Source: CAWDZK01 sp963726615
Lineage (GTDB): Bacteria; Actinomycetota; Actinomycetes; JACCUZ01
Assembly (NCBI GenBank): GCA_963726615.1
Contig: CAVSCX010000010.1
Location: forward strand, 186,001-250,000
Length of the DNA: 64,000 bases
Reading direction: 5' to 3'
A model generated the notes under the pieces. That model saw nothing but the letters and a program-made list of their open reading frames with translations, did not search any database and was not told where the DNA came from. Of the stretch, positions 9,464 through 17,373 are shown in pieces; the first letter of the stretch is position 1; every line of letters starts with the position of its first letter. The position numbers and the translations under genes are program-made.

Positions 9464-10852
9464 TCAGAGTCCGTAGGTCTCGAGGAGGCGCAGCCATACC
9501 TCGCTGACGGTGGGGAAGGACGGGACGGCGTGCCACAGCTGCGACAGGGGCACCTGAGCGGCGACGGCGACTGTCGCCGAGTGCAACAGCTCCTGGACGC
9601 CGGGCCCGGTGAACGTGGCGCCGACCACGACGCCGCGGGCCTCGTCGACCACGAGCTTGCTGGTGCCGCGCACGCCGTTGCCTGAGGTGTACGCACCGGC
9701 GACGTCACCGGTCCCGTAGGTGACGGCACGCACGTCGAGACCGGCGGCGAGCGCCTCGGCCTGGGTCCGGCCGACGGCGCACACCTGAGGGTCGGTGAAG
9801 GTCACGCGGGGGACGGCGCTCGCGCTGGCGCGGTCCCGGACGTCCTTGCCCAGGATGACGTCGCCGGCGATCCGCGCCTGGTACTTGCCCATGTGGGTGA
9901 GGGGTGCCAGCCCGTTGACGTCACCGACGGCGTACAGCCATCCACCGTCGACCCCGACGGCGCGGAGCCGGTCGTCGACCTCGACCGCTGCGCCGGGCTC
10001 GAGCCCAACCGTCTCCACCCCGAGGCCGTCGGACGCGGCCCGACGACCGGCGGCGACGAGCAGCTCGTCGCCCACGACGCTGCTGCCGTCCTCCAGCTCG
10101 ATCGTGACCGGGCCGTCCGGCTGTGCGCGGTCGACCGAGCGCAGCCGGGCGGAGACCACGACCGTCACGCCGTCCTCCTCGAGTCCCGCCTTCACCTCGT
10201 CACCGGCGAACGGCTCCTCGCGCGGCAGCAACCGGGGGCCGACCTCCAGGACGGTCACCTCCTCGGCGCCGAGGCGGCGGAACGCCTGGGCAAGCTCGAC
10301 GCCCACGGCTCCACCACCCAGGACCACCAGCCGGCGCGGCACGGACTTCGCTGCCGTGGCGTCTCGGTTGTCCCACGGCCGCGACTCGGCCAGGCCCGCC
10401 ACCTTGGGCAGCCGCGGACGCGTGCCGGTCGCCAGCACAACGGCCCGCCGGGCCCGGACCTCGCGGACCTCGCCGCCCGTCGCCACGGCGACAGTCCGTA
10501 CCCCCGTCAACCTGCCGTCACCGCGAAGCAGGTCGATGCCGTTCTCGGCCAGCCAGGGCAGCTGTCCGCTGTCAGACCAGCTGCTGGTCATGTAGTCGCG
10601 CTGCGCGAACGCTGCAGCGGCGTCGACCCGGCCGATGACCGCCTCGGCCGCGCCCGGCACCCGCCGTGCGGCCGCCAGCACGTCACCCGGTCGGATGAGG
10701 GTCTTGCTCGGGATGCAGCCCCAGTAGCTGCACTCCCCGCCGACGAGCTCCCGCTCCACGAGGGCGACCGAGAGGCCGCCGGCCGCGCAGCGACCGGCTG
10801 CGTTCTCGCCTGCCGGGCCGCCACCGATCACCACGACGTCGTAGCTGTTCAT
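9464..10852 (-). CDS. FAD-dependent pyridine nucleotide-disulfide oxidoreductase (Lpd/MerA-like)
   Basis: A 462-residue class I flavin disulfide reductase. The FAD-binding GGGPAGENAAG lies at about residues 10-20, the redox-active disulfide GGECSYWGCIPSKT at about 38-51, and the NAD(P)-binding GGGAVGVELAQAF at about 180. A second FAD motif is YAVGDVNG at about 310. A C-terminal dimerisation domain contains HAVPSFPTVSE in the place of the usual HxHPTxxE active site, so the catalytic His is present but the dyad is modified. It could be a dihydrolipoamide dehydrogenase paralogue, a mercuric reductase-like protein or a soluble transhydrogenase-like enzyme. Start chosen at MNSYD because the 20 upstream residues look non-coding. 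Confidence 0.87.
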   Translation of the reverse strand: MNSYDVVVIGGGPAGENAAGRCAAGGLSVALVERELVGGECSYWGCIPSKTLIRPGDVLAAARRVPGAAEAVIGRVDAAAAFAQRDYMTSSWSDSGQLPWLAENGIDLLRGDGRLTGVRTVAVATGGEVREVRARRAVVLATGTRPRLPKVAGLAESRPWDNRDATAAKSVPRRLVVLGGGAVGVELAQAFRRLGAEEVTVLEVGPRLLPREEPFAGDEVKAGLEEDGVTVVVSARLRSVDRAQPDGPVTIELEDGSSVVGDELLVAAGRRAASDGLGVETVGLEPGAAVEVDDRLRAVGVDGGWLYAVGDVNGLAPLTHMGKYQARIAGDVILGKDVRDRASASAVPRVTFTDPQVCAVGRTQAEALAAGLDVRAVTYGTGDVAGAYTSGNGVRGTSKLVVDEARGVVVGATFTGPGVQELLHSATVAVAAQVPLSQLWHAVPSFPTVSEVWLRLLETYGL

Positions 10853-10883
10853 CTGCGCTCCGTCCCGGTCGCGCCGCGTTCCG

Positions 10884-11738
10884 TTACGCGCGGACGGCTG
10901 CCAGCGTCGCAACCCCGATCGCGACCACGGCTACGCCCGACACCTGCAGCCGGGTCAGCCGCTCGCGAAACAGCAGGAACGCCGCGATCGCCGCGAGCCC
11001 GGCGAACTGCGAGGCCAGCACGGCGGCCACGGCGAGCCCGTGCCGAGCGCCGGCGGTGAACGCGGCGAACCCCAGGACCTCGCAGAGTCCTGCCACCACC
11101 ACCAGCGGTGCCGCCCGCCGGGTGAGGGCCAGTTGCCCCCGGGCCACCAACGGCAGCGCGATCGCCACCACGCCGATGAGCCGGGCCGGCAGCAGAACCC
11201 AGGCGACGGGCAGGTCGACGCTGGCGCGGCCGGTCGCGTACAGGCTCGCGCCGAAGGACACCGCCGCGAGCCCCGCCAGCACGACCGGGCGACGGCCGGG
11301 TCCCGCCGAGCCCGTGGGCTCCGGGACGTCGGTCGTCGGCCCGGAAGCGGCGAGAGCCACCCCCACCGCGATCACCGGGAGCAGCCACGCTGCCGCAACC
11401 TCCAGGCGCTCCCCGGCGGCGACCGAGGCCAGCGCGGCGATGGCCCCCTCGGTCGACAGCACCGGCGCGATCACCCCGACCTTCCCGAGCCGCAGTGCCG
11501 AGTACGCCAGCAGCAGGCCACCGACGTTCCCGCCGCCGGCGACCAGCAGCCAGCCGATCTCGTCCCCCTGGAACGACGGGACCTCCTGGAGGGCCAGCGC
11601 TGGCAGCAGCACGACAAGGCCGGTCAGCATCACCCAGGCGAGGACCGACGACGGGGGGACCATCCGGGACGTCCGCGAGGAGCAGAGGGTGGCCGTCGCG
11701 AAGAACGCGGCCGCCGCCAGACCTCCGAGGAGCGCCAC
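10884..11738 (-). CDS. EamA/DMT superfamily transporter
   Basis: A 284-residue membrane protein with about ten transmembrane segments in two EamA repeats. The first half contains VLAWVMLTGLVVLLPALAL and LLLAYSALRLGKVGVIAPVLSTEGAIAAL. The second half contains SLYATGRASVDLPVAWVLLPARL and FTAGARHGLAVAAVLASQFAGLAAIAAFLLFRERL, a typical end of the drug/metabolite exporter fold. The GTG at 11738 is preferred; the frame stays open further upstream but runs through other genes. It starts 8 bases downstream of the hypothetical gene stop and is probably in one operon with it and the peroxiredoxin-like gene. Substrate unknown. Confidence 0.8.
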   Translation of the reverse strand: MALLGGLAAAAFFATATLCSSRTSRMVPPSSVLAWVMLTGLVVLLPALALQEVPSFQGDEIGWLLVAGGGNVGGLLLAYSALRLGKVGVIAPVLSTEGAIAALASVAAGERLEVAAAWLLPVIAVGVALAASGPTTDVPEPTGSAGPGRRPVVLAGLAAVSFGASLYATGRASVDLPVAWVLLPARLIGVVAIALPLVARGQLALTRRAAPLVVVAGLCEVLGFAAFTAGARHGLAVAAVLASQFAGLAAIAAFLLFRERLTRLQVSGVAVVAIGVATLAAVRA

Positions 11739-11746
11739 CGCGTCCC

Positions 11747-12256
11747 TCAGAACCCTGCCACGGGCCAGGGCTTGCCGCTGTAGCGCTGCGTGACCGGGCC
11801 GGGCACCGGCGACGTCCGGCCGAACAGCCCCGCGCCCACCCGAAGGACCTCGGCATGGCCGACGCGGCCGAAGGGGTCGTCCCGGAGCGACCACGGCCGG
11901 GACCGGCGGACGGTGACCGCCCCGGAGAAGTGCGACGAGTCCCGGACGAACGTGCTGACGCCGTCCGGAGGAAGCTCGGAGAGCACCGCACGCAGCGCGC
12001 CGGACACGGCCGGGTCGTCGAACAGCGGCGACCGGTCGCGGGGGAGCAGCACCAGGGAGACCCACGCCTCGTCGCCGCCGGAGTCCACCAGCCGGTCGTC
12101 CATCCGTACGGCGGCGGCCACCGGCTTCCTGCCCGCCGGCCAGACCGCCAGCACCCCGGCGTCGGCGCCGTCGGGCGTCATCGCCGGAGCCGAGGCGAGG
12201 ACGCCGCCGGTCACCCCGTCGGGGGTCGCGACGCGGGCGAACCAGCACCAGCTCAC
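11747..12256 (-). CDS. Conserved-type hypothetical protein coupled to peroxiredoxin-like gene
   Basis: A 169-residue soluble protein not recognised. It begins MSWCWFARVATPDGVTGG and contains a putative beta-rich core (AGVLAVWPAGRKPVAAAVRM, AWVSLVLLPRD). It ends with a strand-like segment SHFSGAVTVRRSRPWSLRDD and a Pro/Gly tail. No signal peptide or membrane segment was seen. The GTG start overlaps the stop of the peroxiredoxin-like gene by 4 bases (12253-12256), so the two are made together and may act together. Function cannot be named from the sequence. Confidence 0.65.
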   Translation of the reverse strand: MSWCWFARVATPDGVTGGVLASAPAMTPDGADAGVLAVWPAGRKPVAAAVRMDDRLVDSGGDEAWVSLVLLPRDRSPLFDDPAVSGALRAVLSELPPDGVSTFVRDSSHFSGAVTVRRSRPWSLRDDPFGRVGHAEVLRVGAGLFGRTSPVPGPVTQRYSGKPWPVAGF

Positions 12257-12765
12257 GCCGGCACCTCCCAGTCCGGACGGAGGTCTGCAGTGACCGCCCG
12301 CAGGTCGCGGCGAAGGTCCTCCGCTGTGGGCCGGCCCCAGAACCAGTACCCGTTGTACACCGCGTGGATGGTGCGGTCGGGGTACAGCGTGAATGCCGTC
12401 GGCACGTAGGGCCGGTAGACCGTGTCCGTGGTCTCGAGCAGGCCGAGGCCCTCGACGTAGCGGCGCTCGTGGTCGGACAGGAACGTCCACCGGGCGCCGA
12501 GGCCCGCCCGGAACGCCGACTGCTCGGTCGACGTGTCGATGCTCACCGACACCAGCCGGGAGTACGCCACCTCCATCTCGTCCTGCAGCCTGGCCAGTCC
12601 GCGGAAGAAGGCCTGCTCCTTCGGGCACCACCAGCCCCGGAAGAAGGTGAGTACGAGGGGGTCGCCGTCGGCGAGCTCGGACAGGGTCCGCACCACGCCG
12701 GCGTGGTCGGGCAGCTCGAGATCGGGGAAGGTCTGGCCGGGCACGAGGTCGGGATGCATGATCAT
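12253..12765 (-). CDS. Peroxiredoxin-like (AhpC/TSA) protein
   Basis: A 170-residue thioredoxin-fold protein. It has FPDLELPDHAGVVRTLSEL at the N-terminus, FFRGWWCPKEQAFF with the candidate peroxidatic Cys at residue 47, and the LSDHERRYVEGLGLLETTD and YNGYWFWGRPT segments also seen in the paralogue at 3661-4281. As in that paralogue the second Cys of CPxC is missing (here Lys). The ATG at 12765 is preceded by GGGAGG at good spacing; an alternative ATG lies at 12759. It heads an operon with the hypothetical protein and the EamA transporter. A 14-bp palindrome sits in its upstream region. Confidence 0.82.
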   Translation of the reverse strand: MIMHPDLVPGQTFPDLELPDHAGVVRTLSELADGDPLVLTFFRGWWCPKEQAFFRGLARLQDEMEVAYSRLVSVSIDTSTEQSAFRAGLGARWTFLSDHERRYVEGLGLLETTDTVYRPYVPTAFTLYPDRTIHAVYNGYWFWGRPTAEDLRRDLRAVTADLRPDWEVPA

Positions 12766-12786
12766 GCGTCTCGCCCTCCCGGCCCG

Positions 12787-12800
12787 CGTTACGCGTAACG
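12787..12800. promoter_or_regulatory. Perfect 14-bp palindrome, candidate operator
   Basis: CGTTACGCGTAACG is a perfect palindrome in the 119-bp divergent gap between the peroxiredoxin-like gene and the GH15 gene, 22 bases upstream of the former's ATG. Its size and position fit a TetR- or MarR-type operator. No regulator gene is adjacent, so the protein that would bind is unknown. Confidence 0.45.
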
Positions 12801-12884
12801 AGCGGGTGGCTGCCGGGACTGTCCCACTGCATCGCGCGGCTGAAGCGCACCAGCCCCGTACCGCCCAGACCGAGTGGAGCCCCC

Positions 12885-14714
12885 ATGTCGAGGACACCGA
12901 TCGCCGACCACGCCCTGCTCTCCGACCGGCACTCCAGCGCCCTGGTCGACCGGTCCGGCTCGGTCGAGTGGCTCTCGTTCCCGCGCTTCGACAGCCCGTC
13001 GGTGTTCGGCCGGCTGCTGGGCCAGGACGCGGGGCACTGGCAGGTCCGGCCGACGGGTGACTGGACCAGCAGCCGCCGCTACGTCGACCGGAGCCTGGTC
13101 CTGGAGACCACCTTCACGACAGCCGGTGGAACCCTGGTGCTCACCGACCTGCTCGCGATGGGCGAGGACAATGGCGGGCACCGGCTCGGCGCCGAGGTCC
13201 CGCACCTGCTCGTCCGGCGGCTCGAGTGCACCGCCGGGAGCGTCGAGGTGGAGGTCGACTACGCGCCGCGGCCCGAGTACGGACTGGTCGTGCCGCTGCT
13301 GGCCGAGGTCGAGGGTGGCGTGACGGCGCGTGGTGGCGCCGAGTGGCTGGTCCTCACGTCCCCGGTCGCCCTCGAGCTCGCGGACGGGCACGGGACATCG
13401 CGGCACACCCTGGCGGCCGGAGACGTCGTCCACCTCGCGCTGCACCGGTCGACGCTGGAGGAGACACCGGCTCGGGTCTGGACCCAGGACGAGCTGGCGG
13501 CCGTGGCGGACCGCACCGTGAGCGCATGGGTGTCGTGGTCGGAGCTGCACCAGTCGTACGACGGACCATGGGCCGACCTCGTGCACCACAGCGGTCGGGT
13601 GCTGCAGGGTCTGTCGTTCCAGCCCAGCGGCGCGATCGTGGCCGCCGCGACGACCTCGCTGCCCGAGGGTGTCGGGGGCGAGCGCAACTGGGACTACCGC
13701 TACTCGTGGGTCCGTGACGCGAGCTTCACCATGGAGGCCCTGTGGGTCGCCGCGTGTCCCGACGAGGCGGAGGACTTCTTCGCGTTCATGACCACGGCGG
13801 CAGCGTCGTCGATCGGGCCGGGCCGTTCGCTGCAGATCATGTTCGGCATCGGCGGCGAGCACGACCTGACCGAGCGCGAGCTCCCGCACCTCGAGGGCTG
13901 GTGCGACAGCCGGCCGGTCCGGGTGGGCAACGGCGCCTGGGACCAGACCCAGATCGACGTGTACGGCGAGCTGCTGGGTGCGGCGCACCGGCTGGCCGAC
14001 CAGCTCGAGCGGATCGACGACCAGACGAAGGCCTTCCTCGTGGCCTGCGCGGACACCGCTGCCGAGCGGTGGACGGAGAAGGACCAGGGGATCTGGGAGG
14101 TACGCGGCGACCCGCGACACTTCCTCTACTCCAAGGTCATGTGCTGGGTCGCCCTGGACCGGGCCATCGCGCTGGCGCCTGTCATCGGCGGCGAGGACCG
14201 GGTGCGGTCGTGGGCGGCTGCCAAACAGCAGATCTTCGACCTTGTCGTGACGGACGGCTGGAGCGACGATGCCAAGGCCTTCACCCAGTACGTCGGCTCC
14301 GACCAGCTGGACGCGTCGAACCTGATGATGGCCATCGTCGGTTTCCTGCCGGCCGACGACCCGCGCATGCTCGCGACGATCGACGCGACGGAGGCCCGGC
14401 TGACCGACGAGCGAGGACTGGTCTACCGCTACCGGACCGAGGGTGGGGTGGACGGCCTCGCCGGCGAGGAGGGGACATTCCTGCTGTGCACGTTCTGGCT
14501 GGCCCAGGCACTCGCGCTGTCCGGTCAGGTCGACCGCGCCACCCGCGTCTTCGAGCGGGCGGTCGCCTTCGCCAACGACGTGGGACTGCTGGCCGAGGAG
14601 GTCGACCCGGAGACGGGGGCGATGCTGGGCAACTTCCCCCAGGCCTTCAGCCACATCGGCCTGGTCAACGCCGCCTGGGCCATCAGCGAGGCGTCCCGCC
14701 GGCAGACGGCGTAA
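12885..14714 (+). CDS. Glycoside hydrolase family 15 protein (glucoamylase/trehalase-like)
   Basis: A 609-residue GH15 enzyme. The N-terminal beta-sandwich (about 1-230) begins IADHALLSDRHSSALVDRSGSVEWLSFPRFDSPSVFG, typical of bacterial GH15. The (alpha/alpha)6 barrel follows with GGERNWDYRYSWVRDASFTMEAL near 265-290. The presumed general acid is the Glu in KDQGIWEVRG (about 405), and the presumed base is in LLAEEVDPETG (about 571). Actinobacterial GH15 proteins of this length include alpha,alpha-trehalases and glucoamylase-like enzymes, so trehalose or maltodextrin hydrolysis is likely. No signal peptide, so cytoplasmic. It is transcribed away from the peroxiredoxin operon. Confidence 0.88.
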   Translation: MSRTPIADHALLSDRHSSALVDRSGSVEWLSFPRFDSPSVFGRLLGQDAGHWQVRPTGDWTSSRRYVDRSLVLETTFTTAGGTLVLTDLLAMGEDNGGHRLGAEVPHLLVRRLECTAGSVEVEVDYAPRPEYGLVVPLLAEVEGGVTARGGAEWLVLTSPVALELADGHGTSRHTLAAGDVVHLALHRSTLEETPARVWTQDELAAVADRTVSAWVSWSELHQSYDGPWADLVHHSGRVLQGLSFQPSGAIVAAATTSLPEGVGGERNWDYRYSWVRDASFTMEALWVAACPDEAEDFFAFMTTAAASSIGPGRSLQIMFGIGGEHDLTERELPHLEGWCDSRPVRVGNGAWDQTQIDVYGELLGAAHRLADQLERIDDQTKAFLVACADTAAERWTEKDQGIWEVRGDPRHFLYSKVMCWVALDRAIALAPVIGGEDRVRSWAAAKQQIFDLVVTDGWSDDAKAFTQYVGSDQLDASNLMMAIVGFLPADDPRMLATIDATEARLTDERGLVYRYRTEGGVDGLAGEEGTFLLCTFWLAQALALSGQVDRATRVFERAVAFANDVGLLAEEVDPETGAMLGNFPQAFSHIGLVNAAWAISEASRRQTA

Positions 14715-14737
14715 CGCGTTGAGCGCCGCGACGACGG

Positions 14738-14765
14738 TTGTCTGCTGGCCAGGCGCGACTAGTGT
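14738..14765 (+). promoter_or_regulatory. Putative sigma-70-like promoter of the ECF sigma gene
   Basis: TTGTCT (14738-14743) and TAGTGT (14760-14765) are separated by 16 bp and lie about 30 bp upstream of the sigma factor ATG. The match to housekeeping consensus is fair. Inferred by eye. Confidence 0.35.
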
Positions 14766-14796
14766 CCGGACCAGGAGCGAGATCGGAGGCCGACTG

Positions 14797-15519
14797 ATGC
14801 AGCCGCAGGCATCCGGGACCGGGACGCGGGCCACTGATGTGGCCGGGACGACGGTGCCCGCGCCGCGCGTCCCGGCGCCCGACGACGACGAGCTCGTGCG
14901 ACGGCTGCGCCAGGGCGACGAACGCGCTTTCGCCGACGTGGTGGGGACGTGGTCGCCGATGATGCTGCGGGTCGCGCGGGGACACCTGTCCACCGACGCG
15001 TCCTGCGAGGAGGTGGTGCAGGAGACGTGGTTGGCCGTCGTCCGAGGGCTACCCGGATTCGAGGGCCGCTCGTCCCTGCGGACCTGGGTCTTCCGCATCC
15101 TCACCAACCAGGCCAAGACCCGAGGTGTCCGAGAGGCGCGCACGATCCCGCTGTCGTCGTGGGGGCCCGGTGGCGACGACGCGCCCGCGGTCGACCCCGA
15201 CCGGTTCCGGGGGCCTGACGACGACTTCCCCGGCGACTGGCAGCCCTGGGGCCGTCCGACGACCTGGGAGCCCGGCCCGGAGCAGTCGGCGGTGGCCGCG
15301 GAGATCAGGGTGCTGCTGGCCGAGGCGCTGCACGGCCTGCCGGAGAGGCAGCGCACGGTGGTCACCCTGCGAGACGTCCACGGGCTGAGCTCGGACGAGG
15401 TCAGTGACCTTCTCGGTGTCACGGCGGCCAACCAGCGGGTGCTGCTGCACCGGGGCCGCGCGAAGGTGCGCACCGCCCTCGAGAGCTACTACCGGTCCAC
15501 CGAGGAGGTGAGGTCGTGA
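14797..15519 (+). CDS. ECF-family RNA polymerase sigma factor
   Basis: A 240-residue group IV sigma factor. Region 2 spans about 28-110, with VVGTWSPMMLRVARGHL, EEVVQETWLAVVRGLPGFEGRSSLRTWVFRILTN and the DNA-contacting basic stretch KTRGVREAR. A long acidic/Trp-containing linker (about 115-165) separates it from region 4 (about 168-230), with LPERQRTVVTLRDVHGLSSDEVSDLLGV and the recognition helix NQRVLLHRGRAKVR. GGAGG at 14785-14789 supports the ATG at 14797. Its stop overlaps the first zinc-finger anti-sigma-like gene (GTGA). It probably directs a stress or envelope regulon and is held inactive by the downstream proteins. Confidence 0.92.
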   Translation: MQPQASGTGTRATDVAGTTVPAPRVPAPDDDELVRRLRQGDERAFADVVGTWSPMMLRVARGHLSTDASCEEVVQETWLAVVRGLPGFEGRSSLRTWVFRILTNQAKTRGVREARTIPLSSWGPGGDDAPAVDPDRFRGPDDDFPGDWQPWGRPTTWEPGPEQSAVAAEIRVLLAEALHGLPERQRTVVTLRDVHGLSSDEVSDLLGVTAANQRVLLHRGRAKVRTALESYYRSTEEVRS

Positions 15520-15794
15520 CGGATGTTCCGGCCCCGGGGCTCACCATCACCTGCCAGGAGCTCGTGGAGCTCGTCACGGACTATCTCGAGGGGCAGCTCG
15601 ACGGGGCGACCCGGGCGGAGGTGGACGCGCACCTGGCCCTCTGCCCGGGCTGCGACGTCTATCTCGCCCAGATGAGGACCACCATGGACCAGCTCGGGCA
15701 CGTCCCGGTCGAGTCGCTGAGCGAGCAGGCCCAGTCCGAGCTCCTGTCCGCGTTCCGCACGTTCCACGGCGCGGGCCCCACCGACACCGACTGA
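15516..15794 (+). CDS. Small zinc-finger (zf-HC2-type) anti-sigma-like protein, first copy
   Basis: A 92-residue soluble protein whose N-terminal half is an anti-sigma zinc-binding domain: TCQELVELVTDYLEGQLD followed by HLALCPGCDVY, giving the H-x3-C-x2-C arrangement plus an upstream Cys. Unlike classical membrane anti-sigma factors it has no transmembrane segment. The C-terminal half is a helical tail ending GPTDTD. It overlaps the sigma gene by 4 bases, so its main partner is almost certainly that sigma factor. Zinc-coordinating anti-sigma domains of this kind bind sigma regions 2 and 4 and may respond to thiol oxidation. Confidence 0.85.
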   Translation: MTDVPAPGLTITCQELVELVTDYLEGQLDGATRAEVDAHLALCPGCDVYLAQMRTTMDQLGHVPVESLSEQAQSELLSAFRTFHGAGPTDTD

Positions 15795-15809
15795 GCGCCG
15801 GGGACGCCG

Positions 15810-16046
15810 GTGCTGGCCTGTCAGGAGGTCGTCGAGCTTGTCACCGACTACGTCGAGGGTGCACTTCCGACGGAACGGCACCGTGAGGTGCACGACCATC
15901 TGCTCGGCTGCGCAGACTGCCTGCGCTACCTCGGTCAGCTCCAGCTGACGTCCCGCCTGCTCGCCAGCCTGCCTGCGCCCCGGCTGACCGCCGAGCTCGA
16001 GGCCCACCTTGCGCGCGCCGTCCGCCATCCCCCGGCGACGGCATGA
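15810..16046 (+). CDS. Small zinc-finger (zf-HC2-type) anti-sigma-like protein, second copy
   Basis: A 78-residue soluble protein paralogous to the preceding gene product. It has LACQEVVELVTDYVEGALP, then VHDHLLGCADCLRYL with the same H-x3-C-x2-C zinc site, then a helical tail with RLTAELEAHLARAV. The GTG start lies 15 bases after the previous stop. Two consecutive stand-alone zinc anti-sigma domains behind one ECF sigma are unusual: they could act as a pair, compete, or inhibit different sigma factors. No membrane segment. Confidence 0.82.
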   Translation: MLACQEVVELVTDYVEGALPTERHREVHDHLLGCADCLRYLGQLQLTSRLLASLPAPRLTAELEAHLARAVRHPPATA

Positions 16047-16064
16047 GCGGCGGCAGGGGCCGAC

Positions 16065-17231
16065 TCAGTTGGCCCGGAGCGATCGGAACAGAGCCAGCGC
16101 CTTCTGGCGGTCCCACTTGACCGACGAGCCCACCGGTGTCCGGTAGTTGATGTCCGACACCGGGACGGTGACGCGCTTGCCGCCGCCTCCGGCGACCGCG
16201 CGCATGGTGAGGGCGAACCGCACCAGCGACACGGGCCCGTCGCCGTCGTCGATCGTCAGCGCAGTGGTCGCTGCATCACCCAGGCTGAGGACCCGGAACG
16301 GGTTGAGCAGTGTCGCCGGGCTGACGGCCTCGTCGAAGACCGCGCCGAGGAACTCCTGCTGGCGCTTGACCCGGCCGAGGTCGCCCTGCGGGTCGAAGTA
16401 GCGGGCGCGGACGTAGGCCAGAGCGGTCGGACCGTCCATGTCCTGGCAGCCCTTGGCGACGTTCAGGCCGCTCTTCCTGTCGCGGATGCGGCGAGACGGG
16501 CACAGCTCCACACCTCCCACAGCGTCCGTCATGCCGACGAAGCCACCGAAGCCCACCTCGGCGTAGTGATCGACCCGGAGCCCGGTGACGGTCTCGACGG
16601 TCCGGGCCAGCAACGGGGCGCCGCCGAAGGCGTAGGCCGCGTTGAGCTTGTTGCGCCCGTGCCCCGGGATCGGGACGTAGGAGTCGCGCGGCAGGCTGAC
16701 CAGGGTGGGGGCACCGCTGGCCGGCTTGTGCAGCAGGATGATCGTGTCGGTTCGACGGCCTTCCACCTTGCCCAGGTGCAGTGCCTTGACCTGCTCGTCG
16801 GTGAGCCCTTCGCGGCTGTCCGAGCCGACGACGAGCCAGTTGGTGCCCGACCCGGCGGTGGGCCGCCCGTCGTAGTCCCGCAGCGCGTCGACCTTCTCGA
16901 TCCGCGTGTAGAAGAACAGCAGGACGCCGAGGACCAGGACGACGACGAGCAGCAGAGCCAGGAGGACCCGACGGGTCCACCGACCTGGTCCGACCCGGCG
17001 GCGCCGCGGCGCAGCCGGGGGCGCAGTGCTGCGACGGTGGTCGACCTGCTGCGTGGCGCCCGGACGTCGCGGCGCCGCCGCCGGGTCACTGCGCCGGCTG
17101 GGACCGAGCACCTGGGTCCGCTCGGCGTCCGCCGCGGGACGCGGGCCGTCGCGCCTGTCGCTGTCGGGGCCGCCGTCGCCGGACGGGCCGCCGCGGGACC
17201 AGCCCGTCGGCCACTCGTGCGATCCAGCCAC
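16065..17231 (-). CDS. LytR-CpsA-Psr (LCP) family protein, no LytR_C domain
   Basis: A 388-residue LCP protein. A long Pro/Arg-rich cytosolic N-terminus (about 1-85) precedes one transmembrane helix (about 88-108) and the extracytoplasmic LCP domain. Key LCP features are TNWLVVGSDSREG, EGRRTDTIILLHK, LVSLPRDSYVPIPGHG with the catalytic-type Arg, NKLNAAYAFGG, and ALAYVRARYFDPQGDLGRVKRQQ. Family members transfer polyprenyl-linked glycopolymers to peptidoglycan. The chain ends at the LCP domain without the C-terminal LytR_C domain found in the other two LCP proteins here. Start is GTG; upstream lies a 9-bp tandem repeat. Confidence 0.9.
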   Translation of the reverse strand: MAGSHEWPTGWSRGGPSGDGGPDSDRRDGPRPAADAERTQVLGPSRRSDPAAAPRRPGATQQVDHRRSTAPPAAPRRRRVGPGRWTRRVLLALLLVVVLVLGVLLFFYTRIEKVDALRDYDGRPTAGSGTNWLVVGSDSREGLTDEQVKALHLGKVEGRRTDTIILLHKPASGAPTLVSLPRDSYVPIPGHGRNKLNAAYAFGGAPLLARTVETVTGLRVDHYAEVGFGGFVGMTDAVGGVELCPSRRIRDRKSGLNVAKGCQDMDGPTALAYVRARYFDPQGDLGRVKRQQEFLGAVFDEAVSPATLLNPFRVLSLGDAATTALTIDDGDGPVSLVRFALTMRAVAGGGGKRVTVPVSDINYRTPVGSSVKWDRQKALALFRSLRAN

Positions 17232-17240
17232 GTTGCACCT

Positions 17241-17320
17241 CGTCGTTCGCGTCGTTCGCGTCGTTCGCGTCGTTCACGTCGTCCGGGTCGTCCGGGTCGT
17301 CCGGGTCGTCCGGGTCGTCG
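17241..17320. repeat. 9-bp tandem repeat (about 8-9 copies)
   Basis: Units of nine bases with consensus (C/G)GTCGTYCR run head to tail from 17241. The first four units are CGTCGTTCG or CGTCGTTCA, and later units are GGTCGTCCG. The array lies just upstream of the LCP gene start, between divergent genes. On the minus strand one frame would encode Asp-Asp-Pro and Asn-Asp-Ala repeats, but no gene uses it convincingly. Confidence 0.8.
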
Positions 17321-17359
17321 CGTCTTCGCGGCCGGTCCGCCGCCCAGGACCCTTGACCG

Positions 17360-17365
17360 TACCCT
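17360..17365 (+). promoter_or_regulatory. Putative -10 box of a leaderless promoter
   Basis: TACCCT ends 8 bases before the GTG start of the thioesterase gene, with no ribosome-binding site between. Inferred from spacing. Confidence 0.35.
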
Positions 17366-17373
17366 TGCCCCCT

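Noticed and set aside
8098..9507. A 469-codon plus-strand open frame opposite the antiporter
   Set aside because: Composition is hydrophilic Gln/Arg/Asp repeats typical of the antisense of a hydrophobic gene; no start signal.
17241..17320. Possible CRISPR-like repeat
   Set aside because: Units are only 9 bp, contiguous, without spacers, and no cas gene is present.
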